A stretch of 5,306 bases of DNA from Succinivibrionaceae bacterium (GTDB taxonomy: Bacteria; Pseudomonadota; Gammaproteobacteria; Enterobacterales; Succinivibrionaceae): positions 1-5,306 of the forward strand of contig DMTG01000199.1 of the NCBI GenBank assembly GCA_003477345.1, read 5' to 3'. The position numbers were made by a program, and so were the translations under genes. The notes under the pieces were generated by a model. It made no database searches. It was given only the letters and a program-made list of their open reading frames with translations, and was not told where the DNA came from. Of this stretch, positions 1 to 5,306 are shown piece by piece; the stretch's first letter is position 1, and each line of letters begins with the position of its first letter.

Positions 1-1
1 A

Positions 2-517
2 GAAGATGAGTATCCTCCTTCAGACAGCTGCTTCCTAAGACCTATCGGCATTGACGCTGCTCTGAAAACCCTGCAGTCAGAATGCCCTGTTCCGGTTAAT
101 ACCTTCTATAATCTTGGAGCCCCGGCCGTTACCTTATGCATAAAGGGAAAAGATCTGTACAAGTCTACTGAGCATATCAGCACCGAAATGTTCGACGTCA
201 TTCCAGAAATCATATCTTCACTCAATGACTGTCTCTGTGATACCTCTGCCAACAGTCGTGAGACAGCTGATGACAGCGGCAATGAAGACTCAGACAAAAT
301 AGCCTCTGAGCTCGATCCTTTTGCAGACAGTGAAGCTCAGGATACGGTCAAAGCAGAAGAAACAGATCCGGAGCCTATGAGCTTAAACCAGGAAAAGAAT
401 ACTTCTTCTGATGACAAGGAAGCACAGGATAAACAGGAACAGCCTGAAAAAAAGGTCGAGATGGAAACTTATCAGAAAGAACAGTCTGACAGTCACATCG
501 AAAAATCAGACAAATAA
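2..517 (+). CDS. C-terminal fragment of an unrecognised protein with a long acidic tail (5' end outside window)
   Basis: The reading frame is open from base 2 to a TAA at 515-517, giving 171 residues with no start of its own, so the gene begins upstream of the window. The first 80 or so residues look like a folded domain end: mixed hydrophobic and polar, with the stretch NLGAPAVTL at 38-45 followed by STEHIS at 55-60 and a hydrophobic helix to about residue 76. This arrangement faintly recalls the C-terminal end of M20/M28/M42-type metallopeptidases, but the likeness is too weak to name the protein. Residues 81-171 are rich in Glu, Asp, Lys, Gln and Ser, with few hydrophobic residues and no Trp, and are probably disordered. 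An internal ATG at 188 would miss the structured part and is unlikely to be the true start. A strong terminator follows 27 bases after the stop. Confidence 0.72.
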   Translation, partial: EDEYPPSDSCFLRPIGIDAALKTLQSECPVPVNTFYNLGAPAVTLCIKGKDLYKSTEHISTEMFDVIPEIISSLNDCLCDTSANSRETADDSGNEDSDKIASELDPFADSEAQDTVKAEETDPEPMSLNQEKNTSSDDKEAQDKQEQPEKKVEMETYQKEQSDSHIEKSDK

Positions 518-544
518 AAAACTTATATCATCTGGTTTGAATCT

Positions 545-576
545 AAGCAGCTGCGAGTACAGCTGCTTTATTTTTA
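545..576 (+). terminator. Intrinsic terminator of the upstream partial gene
   Basis: A perfect 9-bp stem, AAGCAGCTG (545-553) pairing with CAGCTGCTT (560-568), encloses a 6-base loop and is followed by TATTTTTA. It lies 27 bases after the stop of the partial plus-strand gene. No T-run follows the stem on the minus strand, so it should work mainly for plus-strand transcripts. It lies just past the end of the convergent minus-strand gene. Confidence 0.88.
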
Positions 577-600
577 GTGCTCCTGACTATCCTTTGACAG

Positions 601-1800
601 TCAGTTAATTGAACTGCTCTCTTTTATAAGCAGCGATGACAGTATGACTTCACAGGCGGTTCTGTCTAATAATTCAAAGGTTCCGATAGTCCCGTCTTTT
701 CTGAAAGCAATATGGGAGATAATCGACTGAATGCTTCTGCCGTCTCCCCCCATATCTGCAATGCAGGACGGAAGTCCGCACTCCTTTAGAATCTGCTTTA
801 GTCTGTATATTCCAAGCGAAGCCGTTGACATAGGATCACTGAAATTGAACGGAATATTCAGTACTCTGTTCGCAAACTGGGCTACTCTTAACAGATGTTT
901 TTCTTTGAGGTAATCAAACCAGGCCGGCATTACCAGAGCTAAAGATTCTCCAGGCGAGCAGTCAAAGCATTCTCTGATGGCCTTTTCCATAGAAAACAGA
1001 GCACAGTCATCTATTTTTTCATCCAGCGCACTGTTGTAGGCGAGCACTCCTGCCCACATCAGATTGGCTTTGGCCGCATAGTTTGCAGGATCATTCCTTA
1101 AGATGCGCATTTTGCTTAATACTATATTCATAATAGCTTCAGTATCCCGCTCTAAAAGCTCCACATATTCTGTAGAAGTAAGATACTTGGCAATCAGTTG
1201 ACCGAGCATATATACGCAGCTGCTGTAGGTATATATAGAAGATGTGTTCATAATCTCAGGATTGAGGATCATGAATCTTGGAGTATAGGCGCTGTTGGTC
1301 AATGCAGAGCCCTTGAGCAGATTGTCGCTGTCATTTTCATACAGGTAGACTTTTCCTGTAGATTCAACGCCATTGCCGGGCATTGTCAGAATTACTCCGA
1401 CTGGCAGTGAATCCTTATAGGCCCGGTTGGAGGTAAATATTTCCTTTATATCAACAGAATTAGCCACACCAAGAGCTATGGTTTTAGCAAGATTAACCGT
1501 ATGACTGCTGCCTAGGGCCAGAATGAAATCCACATAGTTCTGTCTAGCAAACTCTATGCCTTCTCTTATAACGTCAACCCTAGGGTTTTTACCAAATTCT
1601 TTTGCAAAATCAACCGATTCAATACCAAAAATTTCAAGAGAACGTCTTATTTTCTCGGTAACTCCGGTAGCCTGATTAAACCTTAGGTTATAAACCAGAA
1701 GAACCTTTGAGCCGCCGAAGTACTTGACCTCAGCCCCGATATTGTCTTCTTTGTTTCTACCGAATATCACCTTTACGGGAAGATCTATAAAAGCAGCCAT
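601..1800 (-). CDS. Iron-containing alcohol dehydrogenase family protein (YqhD/BdhA-like), probable pseudoenzyme
   Basis: A 399-residue protein, near the 387 of E. coli YqhD, running from ATG (1798-1800) to TGA (601-603). Family features visible are KNPRVDVIREGIEFAR (71-86), the VDFILALG strand (90-97), the TMPGNGVE segment (139-146) aligned with the family's TLPATGSE, and ANYAAKANLMWA (239-250) aligned with YqhD ENYDVRANVMWA. Active members are metal-dependent NAD(P)H alcohol/aldehyde oxidoreductases. Here, by alignment from memory, the four YqhD ligands Asp194, His198, His267 and His281 correspond to Tyr197, Gln201, Phe269 and Pro283. Both glycine-rich nucleotide loops are altered too: YNLRF at 37-41 and GSSHTVN at 97-103. 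The frame is intact, so the gene appears kept but not a normal dehydrogenase. An in-frame TGA six codons' distance or less upstream of the ATG rules out a longer start. The Shine-Dalgarno sequence next to the ATG is poor. Confidence 0.85.
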   Translation of the reverse strand: MAAFIDLPVKVIFGRNKEDNIGAEVKYFGGSKVLLVYNLRFNQATGVTEKIRRSLEIFGIESVDFAKEFGKNPRVDVIREGIEFARQNYVDFILALGSSHTVNLAKTIALGVANSVDIKEIFTSNRAYKDSLPVGVILTMPGNGVESTGKVYLYENDSDNLLKGSALTNSAYTPRFMILNPEIMNTSSIYTYSSCVYMLGQLIAKYLTSTEYVELLERDTEAIMNIVLSKMRILRNDPANYAAKANLMWAGVLAYNSALDEKIDDCALFSMEKAIRECFDCSPGESLALVMPAWFDYLKEKHLLRVAQFANRVLNIPFNFSDPMSTASLGIYRLKQILKECGLPSCIADMGGDGRSIQSIISHIAFRKDGTIGTFELLDRTACEVILSSLLIKESSSIN

Positions 1801-1808
1801 CTGAATTC

Positions 1809-1836
1809 AAAGCCGCAGACAAATGCCGCAGGCTTT
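1809..1836 (-). promoter_or_regulatory. Possible leader hairpin upstream of the dehydrogenase-like gene
   Basis: AAAGCC (minus strand, 1836-1831) can pair with GGCTTT (1814-1809) around a 16-base loop, ending 8 bases before the ATG. A GGAG (1840-1837) lies directly 5' of the hairpin, while no good Shine-Dalgarno lies at normal distance. Folding could bring GGAG nearer to the start codon. The loop contains part of a 7-base direct repeat, GCCGCAG, at 1812-1818 and 1825-1831 (plus strand). The pairing is seen in the sequence; a role in translation is inference. Confidence 0.3.
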
Positions 1837-1867
1837 CTCCATCGAATCTCATTACACTATTGTTTAG

Positions 1868-1889
1868 TTTATACATTCTACAAGAATGT
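1868..1889 (-). promoter_or_regulatory. Candidate -10 box and adjoining palindrome for the dehydrogenase-like gene
   Basis: On the minus strand TATAAA (1873-1868) resembles a sigma-70 -10 box and would give a leader of roughly 60 bases. No good -35 hexamer is visible, so the promoter may need an activator. The perfect inverted repeat ACATTCT-ACA-AGAATGT (1873-1889) abuts this -10 on its upstream side, where a regulator could bind. A 7-bp arm with a 3-base centre fits a dimeric protein site better than an RNA hairpin. No regulator is named because the motif is not one I recognise. Confidence 0.35.
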
Positions 1890-1932
1890 TCTGCCTTGAG
1901 CATTTGCTATTGGGACGGCAGATTATTTTTTT
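1890..1932 (+). terminator. Terminator-like hairpin in the divergent spacer
   Basis: TCTGCC (1890-1895) pairs with GGCAGA (1917-1922), with a small inner AGC/GCT pairing, and is followed at once by TTATTTTTTT (1923-1932). This has the form of a plus-strand intrinsic terminator, though the 21-base interior makes it weaker than the two other terminators here. No plus-strand gene precedes it. It could attenuate a long potG leader, end a short RNA from the spacer, or stop antisense transcription from the dehydrogenase-like gene's region. Confidence 0.4.
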
Positions 1933-2003
1933 AGTTAACCAGTTAAAATAAAACAGAAATTTTTTTAATTTTTATATCTTCTAAAATAATCGAAAAAAAA
2001 TTC

Positions 2004-2062
2004 TTGCATACCTGTGAGATTTCTTTAAAATTCAGTTCAATTTTGTTGAATTTTATTATAGT
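2004..2062 (+). promoter_or_regulatory. Candidate potGHI promoters
   Basis: Two sigma-70-like options fit. The first has TTGCAT (2004-2009), a 16-base spacer and TAAAAT (2026-2031), preceded by an A8 tract (1993-2000) and T-rich DNA that may act as an UP element. The second has a -10 of TATTAT (2054-2059) or TATAGT (2057-2062) with only a poor -35, for example TTCAGT at 2031-2036. The first is the better match. I saw no sigma-54 GG-N10-GC element, although potFGHI in E. coli is known to respond to nitrogen control. Confidence 0.45.
2026..2055 (+). repeat. Inverted repeat overlapping the candidate potGHI promoters (possible operator)
   Basis: TAAAATTCA (2026-2034) and TGAATTTTA (2047-2055) form a perfect 9-bp inverted repeat with a 12-base centre. 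A second, overlapping pair, TTCAA (2036-2040) and TTGAA (2046-2050), lies inside it. The repeat covers the -10 of the first candidate promoter and the -35 and spacer of the second, a position from which a bound repressor could block both. The site is AT-rich, so chance is a fair alternative. Confidence 0.35.
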
Positions 2063-2077
2063 GGATTCTACTTTTTT

Positions 2078-2081
2078 GGAG
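2078..2081 (+). promoter_or_regulatory. Ribosome binding site deciding the GTG start of potG
   Basis: GGAG lies 10 bases before the GTG at 2092-2094. The potG frame has an in-frame TAG at 2059-2061 and no ATG or TTG between that stop and 2092. The next Met is at residue 85, inside the ATPase core, so GTG is the only sensible start. Confidence 0.7.
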
Positions 2082-2091
2082 CAATATAAGA

Positions 2092-3294
2092 GTGGAAAAT
2101 CAATCAGTTAAAGACTCGCAAGTCAAACAGCCACCTGCTGCAGGCAAACAGACCCATCTACCTGGCCAGCTGCCAGGACAAAAAGCATCTCCTGCTCAGC
2201 AAAACCGAAAACCGATTCTGCAGATCAAAAATCTGACTAAGGAATTTAATAATTTTGCCGCTGTTAATAACGTGAACCTTACTGTATATGAAGGAGAGAT
2301 CTTTGCTCTTTTAGGTTCCTCAGGCTGCGGAAAATCTACTCTTTTAAGAATGCTCGCAGGTTTTGAAACTCCAACCTCCGGCAGCATTATTCTAGACGGC
2401 ATGGACATCATTGATCTGCCTCCATACAAGCGCACCATTAACATGATGTTCCAGTCATATGCCCTCTTCCCTTATATGACCGTCAAGCAGAATATCGCTT
2501 TCGGTCTTAAGCAGGAGCATCTCTCAAAAAGCGTCATAGAAGCCCGCGTTGAAAAAATGCTCAAGCTAGTTCACATGGAAGACTATGTTGACAGAAAGCC
2601 TTTCCAGCTCTCAGGCGGCCAGAGACAGAGAGTTGCCCTGGCACGTTCTCTTGCCAAGGAGCCAAGACTGCTGCTTCTAGATGAGCCTATGGGCGCACTT
2701 GACAAGAAGCTGCGCGAACAGATGAGACTTGAGCTTGTTGACATCATCAATTCTGTTGGTGTTACCTGCCTGATGGTTACCCACGATCAGGAAGAAGCCA
2801 TGACCATGGCCGATCGCATTGCCATCATGGACAGAGGCGAATTTGTTCAGATAGGCGGTCCGCGTGAAATCTACGAAAACCCTAACTGCAAATTTTCTGC
2901 TGAATTTATCGGCTCGGTTAACATGTTTGACTGCACTCTGCTTTCATCCAATACCACCCAGTCTCTGATTCAGTCAAAAGACTTCACCAGACCAATCGAG
3001 CTCAACCACGATATCGATCTGGCTGACGGCATGCCGCTATCCATCGCGCTGCGTCCTGAGAAAATCTATATTTCACACTCCGCACCTGAGGAAAACACCA
3101 ACTGGTGCGAGGGAGATGTGGAAAATATCGCCTACCTCGGAGATATTTCCATTTATTATGTCCGCCTGACAGACGGAAGAATAGTTACCTCAACTCTGCC
3201 GAATGTTGACCGTTTCAAGACAGGTCTTCCTACCTGGGACGATCATGTATATTTAAGCTGGGATCCTGAATCCTGTATCGCCCTGACATTCTAG
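2092..3294 (+). CDS. potG: PotG, ATP-binding subunit of a putrescine-type ABC importer
   Basis: A 400-residue cytoplasmic ATPase that powers polyamine (putrescine) import with PotH and PotI. In order it shows Walker A GSSGCGKST (75-83), the Q-loop glutamine Q121 in MMFQSYALFPYMT, the ABC signature LSGGQ (173-177), Walker B LLLLDEP (193-199) with catalytic Glu198, the D-loop ALDKK, and the switch histidine H231 in THDQEEAM. A C-terminal TOBE-type region follows, with ALRPEKI (319-325) and the ending GLPTWDDHVYLSW, which closely follows E. coli PotG as recalled. All catalytic residues are present. The first 40 residues are a Gln/Pro/Lys-rich extension, about 20 longer than in E. coli. Translation starts at GTG. 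potH begins 18 bases after the TAG stop, so the genes are very likely cotranscribed. Substrate is inferred from the PotG-PotH-PotI set; spermidine cannot be excluded. Confidence 0.94.
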   Translation: MENQSVKDSQVKQPPAAGKQTHLPGQLPGQKASPAQQNRKPILQIKNLTKEFNNFAAVNNVNLTVYEGEIFALLGSSGCGKSTLLRMLAGFETPTSGSIILDGMDIIDLPPYKRTINMMFQSYALFPYMTVKQNIAFGLKQEHLSKSVIEARVEKMLKLVHMEDYVDRKPFQLSGGQRQRVALARSLAKEPRLLLLDEPMGALDKKLREQMRLELVDIINSVGVTCLMVTHDQEEAMTMADRIAIMDRGEFVQIGGPREIYENPNCKFSAEFIGSVNMFDCTLLSSNTTQSLIQSKDFTRPIELNHDIDLADGMPLSIALRPEKIYISHSAPEENTNWCEGDVENIAYLGDISIYYVRLTDGRIVTSTLPNVDRFKTGLPTWDDHVYLSWDPESCIALTF

Positions 3295-3298
3295 TCTT

Positions 3299-3303
3299 AG
3301 GAG
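3299..3303 (+). promoter_or_regulatory. Ribosome binding site of potH
   Basis: A full AGGAG lies 9 bases before the ATG at 3313, within the 18-base gap after potG. It supports this start over the later in-frame ATG at 3400 (Met30), which has no comparable site and would remove only the basic N-terminal extension. Confidence 0.8.
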
Positions 3304-3312
3304 ATTGAACTA

Positions 3313-4299
3313 ATGCCTACTGGAATAACTGGACTTGGCCCTACGCTTACCAAGCCTCGTCGTTTTTACAGACGCCGTCGCAAAGCCGAAGTCAGAGCTA
3401 TGGTTAATCACCAAAACGGCTGGCGTGACTATGCGTTAATTGCACTGCCGTATCTATGGATGATTCTGTTCTTCCTGATCCCGTTTCTTATTATTTTTAA
3501 GATTTCGTTTTCAGTAACAGAAGTATCCATTCCGCCTTATTCTCCTCTGGTTACCTTTGAAGAAGGGGCTATGCAGATCATTCTGCATCTGGAAAACTAC
3601 ACCAATATTTTTCTGGATCCGGATGGAACCTACCTTCAGTCATACTTAAAATCACTGCAGGTTGCCTTTTTCTCAACCCTGCTGTGCCTGATAGTAGGCT
3701 ACCCTATTGCCTGGGCTCTCGCCACCTGCAAGAATTCAGTACGCAATATTCTGTTCATGCTGGTCATTATGCCTAGCTGGACCTCATTTGTGGTGAGGAT
3801 CTATGCCTGGATGACCCTGCTGAAGAAAGACGGACTTGTAAACGACATCCTCATAGCTATCGGCATTATCGATGAGCCGCTGCATATGCTGCAGACTGAT
3901 TTTGCAGTTTATGTCGGCATCGTTTACTGCTATCTGCCATATATGGTTCTACCGCTGTTCTCGGCCTTAATGAAGGTTGACTATACGCTGATAGAAGCTG
4001 CCTATGATCTAGGCTGCAAGCCAGTAAAGACTTTCTTTACTACCCTGATCCCTCAGACCAAAAGCGGAATCATCGCAGGCTCCATGCTGGTATTTATTCC
4101 AGCCTTAGGCGAGTACGTGATCCCGGAACTCTTAGGTGGCAAAGGATCAATCCTTATCGGACGCATTCTGTGGCAGGAATTCTTTAATAATCGCGACTGG
4201 CCTCTAGCCTCTGCGGTTGCCATAACCATGCTTGCCGTTCTTGCAATACCTATTGTGTTTTACTTTAAAGCACAGCGTATCTCAAGGGAGAAAGTCTGA
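3313..4299 (+). CDS. potH: PotH, permease subunit of a putrescine-type ABC importer
   Basis: A 328-residue inner-membrane protein of the binding-protein-dependent transport permease family, forming half of the translocation channel with PotI. Six hydrophobic segments can be placed at about 42-64, 114-136, 146-168, 198-220, 252-272 and 297-319. The EAA loop that docks on the ATPase is EAAYDLGCKPVKTFF (228-242). Stretches such as IAGSMLVFIPALGEYVIPEL, LWQEFFNNRDWP and MPSWTSFVVRIYAW match E. coli PotH (317 residues) nearly word for word as recalled. The N-terminus is Arg/Lys-rich (RRFYRRRRK, 16-24), consistent with a cytoplasmic end under the positive-inside rule. The TGA stop overlaps the potI start by one base, pointing to translational coupling. 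I see nothing broken or missing. Confidence 0.94.
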   Translation: MPTGITGLGPTLTKPRRFYRRRRKAEVRAMVNHQNGWRDYALIALPYLWMILFFLIPFLIIFKISFSVTEVSIPPYSPLVTFEEGAMQIILHLENYTNIFLDPDGTYLQSYLKSLQVAFFSTLLCLIVGYPIAWALATCKNSVRNILFMLVIMPSWTSFVVRIYAWMTLLKKDGLVNDILIAIGIIDEPLHMLQTDFAVYVGIVYCYLPYMVLPLFSALMKVDYTLIEAAYDLGCKPVKTFFTTLIPQTKSGIIAGSMLVFIPALGEYVIPELLGGKGSILIGRILWQEFFNNRDWPLASAVAITMLAVLAIPIVFYFKAQRISREKV

Positions 4300-5186
4300 T
4301 GAGACATATCTGCAAAGAGAAAAAGAACACTATTCTGAGAGTATTTTTCTTAGGCTGCGCACTGACATTCCTCTACGCCCCTATAGTGATTCTTATTACC
4401 TACTCATTTAATGAGTCCAAAATGGTTACTGTATGGACAGAGTTCTCTCTCAAATGGTATCGGGCTCTGGCCAACGATGATGCCATACTAAAGGCGCTGG
4501 GTATTTCTCTTACCATTGCCCTTATGAGTGCGGCAATGTCAGTAGTTATTGGTACGCTGGCAGCCTTTGTTATGGTCAGAGTGCACAAGTTCAGAGGCGA
4601 ATCTACCTTCATGCTGTTTATGACAGCACCGATGGTTCTGCCTGAAGTAATTACAGGTCTTGCCCTGCTGCTGCTTTTCGTAACCCTCGGAGATTTAATA
4701 CCATGGTTCTCTGACCGCGGTGTCTTCGCCATCTGGTGCGCCCATGTCACCTTCTGTTCTGCCTACGCAACTGTAGTGATCCGTTCTCGTTTCATCGAGC
4801 TGGATATCTCTGTTGAAGAAGCCGCCAAGGACTTAGGTGCCGGACCAATCAAGGTATTTTTTGCTATCATTCTGCCTTCCATCATGCCGTCTGAAGTTGC
4901 AGCGTTCCTGCTGTCATTCTCTATGTCAATGGATGATCTGGTTATTACTTCGTTCGTAGCAGGTCCTGAGTCTACAACTCTCCCAATGCTGATCTTCTCT
5001 TCCGTAAGAAGAGGCCTGTCACCGGAAATCAACGCTCTGGCAACATTCATTGTCGGAGTCGCGGCGCTATGTACATTTATTGCCTGGCTGAGAGTTGTCT
5101 CAAGACAGAAGAAGATAGCAGCTGACGCAGCCAAAGCCGCTGAAGCAGCCCGACTCGAAAGGCAGCAGATGCATATTGTTTCGTAG
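4299..5186 (+). CDS. potI: PotI, permease subunit of a putrescine-type ABC importer
   Basis: A 295-residue inner-membrane permease that pairs with PotH. Hydrophobic segments lie at about 12-36, 66-93, 104-129, 141-162, 196-220 and 244-266. The EAA loop is EEAAKDLGAGPIKVFF (173-188), and the segment SMDDLVITSFVAGPESTTLPM (210-230) and the stretch SPEINALAT are as in E. coli PotI (281 residues) from memory. The ATG shares its A with the potH TGA stop (TGATG), and AGGGAG at 4285-4290 supplies a ribosome binding site inside potH. The C-terminus carries an Ala-, Lys- and Glu-rich stretch (about 268-292) that reads as a cytoplasmic amphipathic helix and explains the slightly greater length. It is the last gene of the operon: a hairpin and a strong terminator follow within about 110 bases. 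Confidence 0.94.
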   Translation: MRHICKEKKNTILRVFFLGCALTFLYAPIVILITYSFNESKMVTVWTEFSLKWYRALANDDAILKALGISLTIALMSAAMSVVIGTLAAFVMVRVHKFRGESTFMLFMTAPMVLPEVITGLALLLLFVTLGDLIPWFSDRGVFAIWCAHVTFCSAYATVVIRSRFIELDISVEEAAKDLGAGPIKVFFAIILPSIMPSEVAAFLLSFSMSMDDLVITSFVAGPESTTLPMLIFSSVRRGLSPEINALATFIVGVAALCTFIAWLRVVSRQKKIAADAAKAAEAARLERQQMHIVS

Positions 5187-5207
5187 AAATTTAACTTTAG
5201 ATAAGAT

Positions 5208-5230
5208 CTGCCTGAAATTAAGTCAGGCAG
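5208..5230 (+). repeat. Hairpin without T-run directly after potI
   Basis: CTGCCTGA (5208-5215) and TCAGGCAG (5223-5230) form a perfect 8-bp stem with a 7-base loop, 21 bases after the potI stop. No T-run follows, so it is not itself an intrinsic terminator. It could stabilise the 3' end of the potGHI message against exonucleases, or bind a protein. It lies just before the real terminator. Confidence 0.6.
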
Positions 5231-5239
5231 GTTAAAGAG

Positions 5240-5293
5240 AATCGAGAGTTGCTTTCAGCTGTTAACTGAAAAAAAAGCTCTCGATTTTTTTTT
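5240..5293 (+). terminator. Intrinsic terminator of the potGHI operon
   Basis: AATCGAGAG (5240-5248) pairs with CTCTCGATT (5278-5286), and the stem can be extended inward by two pairs. A second stem, TTTCAG (5253-5258) with CTGAAA (5266-5271), stacks inside it, separated by a bulge that includes an A-run. Nine T residues (5285-5293) follow. The minus strand lacks a matching T-run after the stem, so it acts on plus-strand transcripts and marks the end of the operon. Confidence 0.9.
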
Positions 5294-5306
5294 AGGCTCT
5301 GCTAGT

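Noticed and set aside
583..604. CTGACT/AGTCAG inverted repeat at the end of the dehydrogenase-like gene as a minus-strand terminator
   Set aside because: The stem is only 6 bp with a 10-base loop, overlaps the stop codon, and is not followed by a T-run on the minus strand.
411..608. A 65-codon plus-strand open frame spanning the end of the first gene
   Set aside because: It overlaps the acidic-tail frame out of register, runs through the terminator and has no ribosome binding site or recognisable product.
1933..1946. Direct repeat AGTTAA-CC-AGTTAA in the divergent spacer
   Set aside because: Two six-base copies in very AT-rich DNA are too short to support as an operator or iteron array; no third copy is present.
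1985..2010. A sigma-54 promoter around TTGCAT, suggested by nitrogen control of potFGHI in E. coli
   Set aside because: The GC at 2006-2007 has AA rather than GG at the required position ten bases upstream, so the -24 element is missing.
2011..2028. TGTGA at 2013-2017 as a possible CRP site upstream of potG
   Set aside because: The matching half at the right spacing reads TTTAA and agrees with TCACA at only two of five positions. A half-site alone is expected by chance.
4763..5134. A 123-codon minus-strand open frame inside potI
   Set aside because: It is wholly antisense to the well-supported potI gene and has no ribosome binding site, family resemblance or separate promoter that I can see. 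The same holds for the 116-codon antisense frame at 4400-4750.

Overview
The window looks like chromosomal DNA from a gammaproteobacterium of moderate to low GC. The three transport proteins resemble E. coli PotG, PotH and PotI along their whole length, as recalled from memory. The AT-rich spacer and codon use would fit a host-associated lineage such as the Succinivibrionaceae, but that family-level guess is weak. I see no rRNA, tRNA, CRISPR array, insertion sequence or phage gene.

Layout. Bases 2-517 hold the 3' end of a plus-strand gene that begins outside the window. Its product ends in a long acidic, probably disordered tail, and the gene is closed by a clear intrinsic terminator (545-576). 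A minus-strand gene (601-1800) converges on it and encodes an iron-containing alcohol dehydrogenase family protein of the YqhD/BdhA type. This protein keeps the family fold signatures but appears to have lost all four metal ligands and the glycine-rich nucleotide loops. A 291-bp AT-rich divergent spacer (1801-2091) carries several inverted repeats, a terminator-like hairpin and candidate promoters. Then come potG (2092-3294), potH (3313-4299) and potI (4299-5186), tightly packed in one direction. The unit closes with one plain hairpin and one strong intrinsic terminator (5240-5293).

How the genes work together. PotG is the ATPase, and PotH and PotI are the two membrane permeases, of a putrescine-type ABC importer. 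The periplasmic binding protein PotF, which starts the E. coli operon, is not in the window on either side of potGHI. The importer must therefore use a binding protein encoded elsewhere. The divergent dehydrogenase-like gene shares the regulatory spacer, but nothing in the sequence proves a functional link.

The item most worth a second look is the intact but apparently catalytically dead dehydrogenase homologue. The hairpin-rich control region between it and potG comes next.
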